From assembly GCA_013695195.1 (NCBI GenBank), contig JACDAY010000295.1, forward strand, positions 1-7,004: a stretch of DNA of 7,004 nucleotides, read 5' to 3'. This DNA comes from Blastocatellia bacterium. GTDB taxonomy: Bacteria; Acidobacteriota; Blastocatellia; Pyrinomonadales; Pyrinomonadaceae. The notes below the pieces were generated by a model. That model was not told the DNA's origin, did no database searches, and saw only the letters and a list, made by a program, of their open reading frames with translations. Below, one piece after another: positions 1-5,934 of this stretch (its first letter is position 1; the number at the start of each line of letters is the position of its first letter). Position numbers and translations under genes: made by a program.

Positions 1-557
1 CCGCTTCACTCTCACAGCACATAGATGTTTTTCAAACTATTGCGGAATTTAATTCAAGCGTCATAAACGAGTGTGCGGAGCTGATCATCGAAACATTTAA
101 AAATGGAAGTAAACTTCTATTATGCGGAAATGGCGGGAGTGCGGCTGACGCCCAGCATATTGCGGCAGAATTTGTAGGGCGTTACGAAACCGAGAGAAAG
201 GCACTTCCGGCAATTGCATTGACGACAGATACTTCAGCATTAACGGCGCTTTCAAATGATTACAGCTTTGAGCGTATTTTCGCGCGGCAGGTCGAGGCTT
301 TGGCTCGGGAAGGCGATTGCATGATTGCTATCAGCACCAGCGGAAATTCTCCCAACGTAATCGCCGCGGTTATGACGGCAAGGGCACGCGGCTGCCGTGT
401 GATCGGCATGACAGGAGCAAAGGGGAAAAAACTGGCTTCTTTGTGTGATGCCTGTATCATAGTTCCTTCCGAGCGCACCGCCAGAATTCAGGAAGCTCAT
501 ATAACAATTGCACACATCTGGTGCGAAATGGTGGACGCGGCAATTTCTGAACGTTAA
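1..557 (+). CDS. gmhA: D-sedoheptulose 7-phosphate isomerase (GmhA), 5' truncated by window edge
   Basis: This enzyme isomerises sedoheptulose 7-phosphate to D-glycero-D-manno-heptose 7-phosphate, the first cytoplasmic step of ADP-heptose synthesis. The frame is open from base 3 to the TAA at 555-557, giving 184 visible codons. It is a single SIS domain. The phosphate-binding CGNGGSAAD begins at base 123, followed by QHIAAEFVGRY, then STSGNSPN in the middle. Near the C-terminus is RIQEAHITIAH, which carries the family's catalytic His region. The GmhA family is about 190 residues long, so only about ten N-terminal residues are missing. The ATG at 219 cannot be the true start because it would remove the CGNGGS loop. 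No in-frame ATG lies between base 3 and 219, so the start lies left of the window. The hldA kinase follows after 23 bp, which fits a shared operon. The alternative of another SIS isomerase is unlikely given the heptose neighbour. Confidence 0.95.
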   Translation, partial: ASLSQHIDVFQTIAEFNSSVINECAELIIETFKNGSKLLLCGNGGSAADAQHIAAEFVGRYETERKALPAIALTTDTSALTALSNDYSFERIFARQVEALAREGDCMIAISTSGNSPNVIAAVMTARARGCRVIGMTGAKGKKLASLCDACIIVPSERTARIQEAHITIAHIWCEMVDAAISER

Positions 558-580
558 ATTAAACACAAAGAACCCTTTTA

Positions 581-1534
581 ATGAAAATCCTGGATAATTT
601 TGCCGATGTCAAAGTGTTGGTGGTCGGCGATGTGATGCTTGACCGCTACTGGTGGGGAAGGGTCGGGCGGATTTCCCCGGAGGCACCTGTACCGGTCGTT
701 TCACTTGAAAGAACAAGCCTGATCGCCGGCGGCGCGGCAAATGTAGCGGCAAACGTCGCCGGGCTCGGGGCTAAACCGTTTCTTTTCGGTATTACCGGCA
801 AAGATGAAGGGGCCAAACTTTTGCCGGAGGTTTTGCAGAAATCAAATATTTCCGCATTCGAGCTTTTTCCGATCAAGGATCGGAAAACAACTGTAAAAAC
901 CAGAATCGTTGCACATAACCAGCAAGTAGTCAGGCTCGATCAGGAAACAAGCACGCCGTTAAATACCCGTGAAACAGCATCTTTGCTGAAAAAGATTGAA
1001 GCCGCCTTTGACCTGATCGACGTAGTTATTCTTTCAGATTATGCGAAAGGCTTCCTGACGGATGAGTTGATAAGACGTCTTATCTCTCAAGGCAAAAAAA
1101 AAGGAAAAATAGTTTTGATAGATCCCAAAGGCAAAGATTATTCAAAATATTCCGGTGCAACTATCTTGACGCCTAATCAACGTGAAGCAGCCGATGCATG
1201 CGGGCTGGAAGACAACTGTTCCAATTTGGTCGAGCGCTCGGGAGAAATGCTATTGGAAAGGCTCGGCCTCAAGGCATTGCTGATTACGCAGGGTGAAAAG
1301 GGAATGACGCTTTTACAAAAAGGAAAATCGTCGTCTTATCTGCCGGCAACTGCCCGAAAAGTTTACGACGTAACCGGAGCCGGCGATACGGCTATCGCAA
1401 CAATGGCTGTCGCGCTCGGGAGCGGTATGGATTTTTTACAGGCGGCGGAGATTGCAAATACGGCGGCAGGTTTAGTAGTGGAGAAAATCGGAACAACGCC
1501 AATTACTAGGGAAATGCTGGAATCGGCTAATTAA
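581..1534 (+). CDS. hldA: D-glycero-beta-D-manno-heptose-7-phosphate kinase, stand-alone (HldA / HldE N-terminal domain)
   Basis: This is a ribokinase/PfkB-fold kinase that phosphorylates heptose 7-phosphate at C1 using ATP, the step after GmhA. It has 317 residues. Visible features are an N-terminal VVGDVMLDRYWWG (about 14-26), ISPEAPVPVV (31-40), the sugar-binding AGGAANVA (49-56), PNQREA (198-203), and the signature DVTGAGDT (263-270). In that signature D269 is the expected catalytic base. The length matches the kinase half of bifunctional HldE (about 477 residues in E. coli). The second, adenylyltransferase half is absent: the protein ends just after KIGTTPITREM and non-coding DNA follows. 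The ATG at 581 is chosen because the conserved N-terminus starts directly after it. The upstream region has no clear Shine-Dalgarno sequence. A run of nine A's at 1094-1102 encodes part of a Lys-rich loop. PfkB-type kinases for other sugars are possible, but the motifs and the gmhA neighbour favour heptose. Confidence 0.93.
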   Translation: MKILDNFADVKVLVVGDVMLDRYWWGRVGRISPEAPVPVVSLERTSLIAGGAANVAANVAGLGAKPFLFGITGKDEGAKLLPEVLQKSNISAFELFPIKDRKTTVKTRIVAHNQQVVRLDQETSTPLNTRETASLLKKIEAAFDLIDVVILSDYAKGFLTDELIRRLISQGKKKGKIVLIDPKGKDYSKYSGATILTPNQREAADACGLEDNCSNLVERSGEMLLERLGLKALLITQGEKGMTLLQKGKSSSYLPATARKVYDVTGAGDTAIATMAVALGSGMDFLQAAEIANTAAGLVVEKIGTTPITREMLESAN

Positions 1535-1660
1535 GCTTAATATCGAATTTACACCATACAATCTATCTATTTTATTTATAGCGTTTACTGGTATAACAAT
1601 AAGTATTCACTTTAACGGCTGGGATCCCGACAGTTCAACTATTGGATCAAGAAGAATCAT
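1535..1660 (+). promoter_or_regulatory. AT-rich intergenic gap with a possible internal promoter
   Basis: This is the only substantial non-coding stretch. By hand count it is about one third GC, clearly poorer than the flanking genes. A TATAAC hexamer at 1592-1597 resembles a -10 box, but the sequence 16-18 bp upstream of it is a poor -35. TTTACA (1548-1553) and TTTACT (1584-1589) resemble -35 boxes without well-spaced -10 partners. The right end carries a short purine run (AGAAGAA, 1650-1656) that may act as a weak ribosome binding site for the gene at 1661. No hairpin followed by a T-run is seen, so I do not call a terminator. That this gap separates heptose and L-sugar transcription units is inference. 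Confidence 0.3.
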
Positions 1661-2539
1661 ATGCGAATTTTAGTTTTCGGCGGCAATGGCATGCTGGGCC
1701 ACAAACTGGTTCAAGTATTACAAGAAAGTTTTGATGTTTGGGCCACGATCAGAGGAACGATTAACGATGTAGAAAACTTCGGTATTTTCAAAAAAAACCG
1801 GATTATTGAAGGAATCGAAGTCCAAGAACAAACTACTGTGCGACGGGCGATCAAAATCTCGCAGCCGGACTTTATAATTAACGCAGTCGGCATTATTAAA
1901 CAGCTCCCTACTTCTAACGATGTTATAAAAACCCTGACCCTGAATTCCATTTTCCCGCACCAACTAGCTGAATTGACCGATGAATTTGGATTTCGTTTGA
2001 TTTCAATAAGCACCGATTGTGTGTTTGACGGAAAAAAAGGAAATTATATTGAAGAAGATGCTCCTAATGCGCCCGACCTTTATGGCATGAGCAAACACCT
2101 TGGAGAAGTGCTGACAGACAATTGCCTGACACTTAGAACCTCCATTATCGGGCGGGAACTCGGAACTGCGCACAGCCTCGTCGAGTGGTTTTTGAGTAAT
2201 GAAGGTAAAAAGATCGACGGATTTTTTAATGCTATATACAGCGGCTTTCCAACTATCGTGTTAGCCGATATAATCAAGGATTTGATTGTTAAACATCCGA
2301 AATTGAATGGGTTATATCATGTATCGAGCGAACCGATCAGCAAATACGGCCTGCTCGGACTTTTGAAAACGCATTATAAATTAAATATTGAAATCGAACG
2401 TTTTGAAGATTTCAGGATCGACCGAAGCCTTAATTCGACAAAATTCAGAACAGCGACGGGATTTTCGCCGACAGATTGGGACGATATGATTGGGAAAATG
2501 GCCGCCGATCCGACGCCTTACGGCAAATGGAAAGCATGA
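1661..2539 (+). CDS. RmlD-like SDR, UDP-2-acetamido-2,6-dideoxy-L-hexos-4-ulose reductase (candidate)
   Basis: This is a 292-residue NAD(P)H-dependent reductase of the RmlD branch of extended SDRs. It shows the Rossmann loop GGNGMLG (7-13), the RmlD-like STDCVFDG (117-124) and the catalytic YGMSK (Y141xxxK145). It stands directly before the FnlA/CapE-type and FnlC/CapG-type genes. It therefore most likely reduces the 4-keto group of the L-configured intermediate between those two steps. The FucNAc-pathway reductases CapF, WbjC and FnlB are about 370 residues with a C-terminal cupin domain, which is missing here. RmlD-like reductases of this size (WbvR, QnlA) are known in UDP-L-RhaNAc/L-QuiNAc synthesis, so that outcome is plausible. 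dTDP-4-dehydrorhamnose reductase is the other option, but no rmlA, rmlB or rmlC is visible. GC by hand count is about 42%, a little below parts of its neighbours. Its TGA overlaps the next gene's ATG (ATGA). Confidence 0.85.
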   Translation: MRILVFGGNGMLGHKLVQVLQESFDVWATIRGTINDVENFGIFKKNRIIEGIEVQEQTTVRRAIKISQPDFIINAVGIIKQLPTSNDVIKTLTLNSIFPHQLAELTDEFGFRLISISTDCVFDGKKGNYIEEDAPNAPDLYGMSKHLGEVLTDNCLTLRTSIIGRELGTAHSLVEWFLSNEGKKIDGFFNAIYSGFPTIVLADIIKDLIVKHPKLNGLYHVSSEPISKYGLLGLLKTHYKLNIEIERFEDFRIDRSLNSTKFRTATGFSPTDWDDMIGKMAADPTPYGKWKA

Positions 2540-3585
2540 AGGAATTAGAAGGTAAGCGAGTTCTTGTAACCGGCGGCACAGGCTCGCTGGGACAAACACT
2601 TGTCAAACGCATGTTGTCGGGTGAAATGGGAAAACCGGCAAACATCACCGTGTTTTCACGGGATGAGGCGAAACAGCACTATATGCGGCTCGATTTTCTG
2701 CAAAAAAAAGCCGCAACAGACGACGTAATTTATCAGAATTCCAGTGATCTTTTGAATTTTCGGATCGGTGATGTCCGCGATTATGCAGCGCTCACCGCCG
2801 CACTTCGAGATGCCGATGTTGTTTTTCACGCTGCCGCTTTGAAACAAGTTCCTTCATGCGAGTATTTTCCATTCGAAGCCGTGCTGACAAATATTTTCGG
2901 TGCCCAAAACCTTGTTCGTTCAATAAGGGAAAACAATTTTCAAATCAAATTGGTAGTCGGAATCTCGACCGACAAAGCGTGCAAGCCCATAAACGTAATG
3001 GGAATGACGAAAGCTTTGCAGGAAAGGGTTTTGATAGAGGCGAATCGTGATTGCCCGAATACGAGATTTATGTGTGTGCGATATGGAAATGTAATTGCGT
3101 CGCGCGGATCTATCGTGCCGCTTTTTGTCGAACAGGCGCGAAATAATGAGTCTTTAACTGTAACTTTAGCTGAAATGACTCGATTTTTACTCAGCCTGGA
3201 CAGAGCGGTTGATACCGTATTCGCGGCTATTTCAAACGGAAAGCGCGGCGAGACTTTTGTTCCGAAAGTTCCGGCCGCGAACATAACCGATCTTGCAAAG
3301 GCCGTAATTGGCAACAAAGATCTGCAAATCATCTACACCGGCATAAGGCCCGGCGAAAAGGTCCACGAAATAATGGTGTCGGAAGAAGAATGTTTTCGTA
3401 CCAGGGAATTGGGCGATTATTACGTTATCATGCCGGTGTTGCCCGAATTGCGGGATGAAAGCGAATTTGTTCCTACGCTTTCCAAAGAATATTCATCAAG
3501 TGACAACAATCTTTCGGTTGACGAACTGCGAGAGCTTCTTGGCTCTGCGAATAACGAAATAAAACAATTTTTGTCGGATAAATAG
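2536..3585 (+). CDS. fnlA: UDP-GlcNAc 4,6-dehydratase/5-epimerase (FnlA/CapE/WbjB family)
   Basis: This cytoplasmic extended SDR removes water from UDP-GlcNAc and epimerises C5 to give the UDP-2-acetamido-2,6-dideoxy-L-4-ketohexose that enters L-FucNAc or L-QuiNAc synthesis. From the ATG at 2536 it has 349 residues. Visible are VTGGTGSLG (11-19), FSRDEAKQ (40-47), IGDVRD (77-82), HAAALKQVPSCE (98-109), STDKA (144-148), then PINVMGMTKA (151-160), RYGNV (182-186) and RPGEKVHE (271-278). The usual SDR catalytic Tyr is Met (M155xxxK159), as known for CapE-type enzymes. This separates it from the Tyr-containing PseB/FlaA1 group. About 14 extra residues lie between MR (50-51) and IGDVRD compared with what I recall of the E. 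coli protein. The frame is open further upstream (ATGs at 2476 and 2527). The 2536 start is preferred because it forms an ATGA overlap with the preceding stop and places the Rossmann loop at the normal distance. Confidence 0.92.
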   Translation: MKELEGKRVLVTGGTGSLGQTLVKRMLSGEMGKPANITVFSRDEAKQHYMRLDFLQKKAATDDVIYQNSSDLLNFRIGDVRDYAALTAALRDADVVFHAAALKQVPSCEYFPFEAVLTNIFGAQNLVRSIRENNFQIKLVVGISTDKACKPINVMGMTKALQERVLIEANRDCPNTRFMCVRYGNVIASRGSIVPLFVEQARNNESLTVTLAEMTRFLLSLDRAVDTVFAAISNGKRGETFVPKVPAANITDLAKAVIGNKDLQIIYTGIRPGEKVHEIMVSEEECFRTRELGDYYVIMPVLPELRDESEFVPTLSKEYSSSDNNLSVDELRELLGSANNEIKQFLSDK

Positions 3586-3594
3586 ATAGATTTT

Positions 3595-4695
3595 ATGAAA
3601 GTAATGACTATTTTTGGCACCCGGCCGGAAATCATCCGGTTAAGCGTGTTGTTGAAAATACTCGATCAACACTGCGAGCATACGACTGTTCACACCGGGC
3701 AAAATTTTGACGAAAGCCTTAGCGATATATTTATAAGAGATCTGGGCGTGCGCAATCCCGATGTCAATCTTGGAATTCGTTCCAGCAGCTTCGGCGACCA
3801 GGCAGGGCAGATCCTGTCCAAAATCGATGATGAATTTGAAAAATATCAGCCCGACAAGGTTTTGATTCTTGGCGATACCAACAGCGGGCTTTCCGCAATA
3901 GCAGCCGCAAGGCGCGGCATTCCTGTTTTTCATATGGAAGCCGGAAACCGGTGTTTTGACGACCGTGTTCCCGAAGAAATAAACCGGCGTATCATCGATC
4001 ATTCCAGCACAATTCTTTTGCCGTATACAGAGAGAAGCCGGGAAAATCTTGTCGCCGAAGGCATCGAACGCGAAAGAATTTTTGTTACCGGGAATCCGAT
4101 ATACGAAGTTTTAAATAATTTTTCCGAACGGATCAACGAAAGCAAATCACTCAAAGAACTTGATGTAAAGCCTTTCGAATACTTTCTGGCTACGCTACAT
4201 CGAGCGGAAAATGTGGATATCCGCGAGCGGATCGAAAGCATTTTTAAAGGATTTTCGATGATCGCCGACAAATTCGAAAAGGAGGTTCTGATCAGCGTCC
4301 ATCCCAGAACCGCCGGAAAGCTTGCTCAATTTGAGATAAAGCCGGAAACCGGCAAGATCAGGCTGCTCGAGCCGCTGGGATTTTTCGACTTCGTTAAATT
4401 GGAAAAAAATGCGCAGGCGGTTTTGACAGACAGCGGGACGGTGCAGGAAGAATGTTCTATATTCGGTGTTCCGAACATCACGCTGCGCGACGTAACGGAG
4501 CGACCCGAAACGGTTGAATGCGGAAGCAATATACTTAGCGGTGCAGGCGCTGATTCAATCGTCCGGAGCGTAGAGCTTGCAATTTCCCAACCGGCAAACT
4601 GGTCGCCGCCTGAAGAATATCTGGTCAAAAATGTTTCGCAAACCGTTAGTAAGATTATCCTCGGCTATACAAACCTGCGCCGGCACGTTTCCTGA
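3595..4695 (+). CDS. fnlC: UDP-GlcNAc 2-epimerase-like enzyme (FnlC/CapG/WbjD family)
   Basis: This 366-residue enzyme has the WecB/GT-B-like epimerase fold and probably inverts C2 of the reduced UDP-L-sugar, the last step of the cassette. Visible motifs are FGTRPEIIRL (7-16), HTGQNFDE (33-40), LGDTNSG (92-98), HMEAGNR (113-119), VPEEINRR (125-132), GNPIYEVL (166-173), ATLHRAENVD (199-208), SVHPRT (234-239) and DSGTVQEE (279-286). Counterparts of the catalytic residues of E. coli WecB appear present: D94, E115, E127 and H202. The HRAEN form differs from the HRREN of ordinary WecB, and with the preceding two genes it favours the L-sugar role. The alternative is UDP-ManNAc synthesis from UDP-GlcNAc. 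The gene starts 9 bp after the fnlA-like stop with no clear Shine-Dalgarno, and ends 30 bp before the next gene. Which product it makes (L-FucNAc or L-QuiNAc) depends on the reductase. Confidence 0.9.
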   Translation: MKVMTIFGTRPEIIRLSVLLKILDQHCEHTTVHTGQNFDESLSDIFIRDLGVRNPDVNLGIRSSSFGDQAGQILSKIDDEFEKYQPDKVLILGDTNSGLSAIAAARRGIPVFHMEAGNRCFDDRVPEEINRRIIDHSSTILLPYTERSRENLVAEGIERERIFVTGNPIYEVLNNFSERINESKSLKELDVKPFEYFLATLHRAENVDIRERIESIFKGFSMIADKFEKEVLISVHPRTAGKLAQFEIKPETGKIRLLEPLGFFDFVKLEKNAQAVLTDSGTVQEECSIFGVPNITLRDVTERPETVECGSNILSGAGADSIVRSVELAISQPANWSPPEEYLVKNVSQTVSKIILGYTNLRRHVS

Positions 4696-4725
4696 AAAAT
4701 TGGAAGGCCTTTTTAAGAAAATGAA

Positions 4726-5934
4726 ATGAATAAAAGGATTCTGGTTTTTTGCGATTTTTATTTGCCGGGCTTCAAAAGCGGCGGTGGAATGTGGACGGTT
4801 GCAAATCTGGTTGACCGGTTTCAAGACAAATACGATTTTTATATCGTAACCCGAAATTATGACAGCCGCGACGATATGGTTCCGTATACGAGTGTAAACA
4901 CAGGCGTTTGGAATACGGTCGGCAACGCCACTGTATTTTATGCGGAGGAAAAGTCCCTGAATCAGGTTCACTTTGCCAGGCTTGTAAATGGAATAAAACC
5001 GGACGTTGTTTTTTTAAATAGTGTTTTCAGCACCCCGGCGGTTCAGTTCCTGCGAGCCCGAATGCGAAAGATCGGGCAAAATATCCCAGTAATCATCGCT
5101 CCGTGCGGCGAGATGTCGAAAGCAGCTCTTTCGCTAAAGCCTCTGAAAAAGAAATTATTTCTACGGTATGCCTCGATCGCGGGTATGTACCGGGACGTGA
5201 TTTGGAAGGCCTCCGCCAGATCCGAAGTGGAAGAGATCAAAAATGCCGTCGGGCAAAAGGCCGAAACGTGGATCGCTCCCGATCTTCCGCCGCGGACGAT
5301 TATCCCCGACTATTCGCCGTCGCTAAAGCCGGAAAAACAATCCGGTTCTGTCCGGTTCGCATTCGTTTCGCGGCTTGTCAGAAAAAAAAATCTTCATTTC
5401 TTTTTGGAACTGTTGAAATCTATCAGACTGGGAAATGTTTATTTGGATATCATCGGCCCGTTGGAAGACACTGCTTATTGGCGTGAATGCCTTTCGATAA
5501 TAGATACTTTGCCGGATAATGTCAAAATTAACGTAACCGGCCCGATGCGTTACGATGACGCCTTAAAAACTCTATGTAAAGCTCATTTTTTTGTTCTGCC
5601 GACTTTGAATGAAAATTTCGGATATGTATTTATCGAGGCGCTTTCTGCCGGCTGTCCGTTACTTATAAGCGACCGAACGATGTGGAAACATGTCGGGCGG
5701 CACAATGCCGGCTGGACCCTTCCTCTGGAAAAGGCGGACCTCTGGCTTGAGAAAATAGCTTGTTGTATAAAAATGGACAGCGCGAAGTTTCAGCAGATGT
5801 CTGCGGCCGCTAGAAATTACGCTTTAACCTGGCTGGGAAATCCGGAAATCGAAGAGGCAACGGAAAGAGTTTTGAACAGGGCAATAAACGGAAAAACGAA
5901 TCCTTCGGACAATGAGCACTATTCAACCGGTTAA
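4726..5934 (+). CDS. GT4-family glycosyltransferase, acceptor unknown
   Basis: This is a 402-residue retaining-type glycosyltransferase with a GT-B fold. The N-terminal half shows FYLPGFKSGGGMWTVANLV (11-29), typical of acceptor-side loops in this family, and APCGEMSKAAL (125-135). In relatives as I remember them, this last segment usually reads APRGE or PRGML, so Cys at position 127 is a difference to check. The C-terminal half carries SRLVRKKN (215-222), where the Arg-Lys contacts the nucleotide-sugar phosphates. It also carries the EX7E motif E296-E304 within PTLNENFGYVFIEAL. No signal peptide or transmembrane helix is obvious, so it probably acts at the inner face of the cytoplasmic membrane on a lipid-linked oligosaccharide. 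The donor and acceptor sugars cannot be read from sequence. The ATG at 4726 is preceded by a weak AAGAAA. Its 3' end overlaps the next gene by 23 bp, suggesting translational coupling. A nine-A tract lies at 5382-5390. Confidence 0.85.
   Translation: MNKRILVFCDFYLPGFKSGGGMWTVANLVDRFQDKYDFYIVTRNYDSRDDMVPYTSVNTGVWNTVGNATVFYAEEKSLNQVHFARLVNGIKPDVVFLNSVFSTPAVQFLRARMRKIGQNIPVIIAPCGEMSKAALSLKPLKKKLFLRYASIAGMYRDVIWKASARSEVEEIKNAVGQKAETWIAPDLPPRTIIPDYSPSLKPEKQSGSVRFAFVSRLVRKKNLHFFLELLKSIRLGNVYLDIIGPLEDTAYWRECLSIIDTLPDNVKINVTGPMRYDDALKTLCKAHFFVLPTLNENFGYVFIEALSAGCPLLISDRTMWKHVGRHNAGWTLPLEKADLWLEKIACCIKMDSAKFQQMSAAARNYALTWLGNPEIEEATERVLNRAINGKTNPSDNEHYSTG

Noticed and set aside
219..557. ATG at 219 as the start of gmhA
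   Set aside because: The CGNGGS loop and the GRYETER region lie upstream in the same open frame, so the true start is left of the window.
1622..1627. Restriction-site palindromes (GGATCC here, AAGCTT at 1533-1538, GCGGCCGC at 5803-5810) as signs of a cloning junction
   Set aside because: The flanking sequence is continuous and biologically coherent, the NotI site encodes normal residues of the transferase, and no vector sequence is seen.
2476..2535. Longer N-terminus for the dehydratase from ATG 2476 (or 2527)
   Set aside because: It would overlap the reductase by 64 bp and add about 20 residues before the Rossmann strand. The ATGA overlap at 2536 gives the expected N-terminus.
2940..3332. 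130-codon minus-strand open frame inside the dehydratase gene
   Set aside because: It is fully antisense to conserved motifs (STDKA, RYGNV) and has no domain of its own.
4555..4971. 138-codon open frame on the minus strand, spanning the end of the epimerase and start of the GT4 gene
   Set aside because: It lies antisense to two well-supported genes, shows no recognisable motif, and is probably a by-product of codon bias.
5103..5486. 127-codon plus-strand open frame in another frame of the GT4 gene
   Set aside because: It is out of frame with a gene carrying clear GT4 motifs, and has no start context or recognisable domain.
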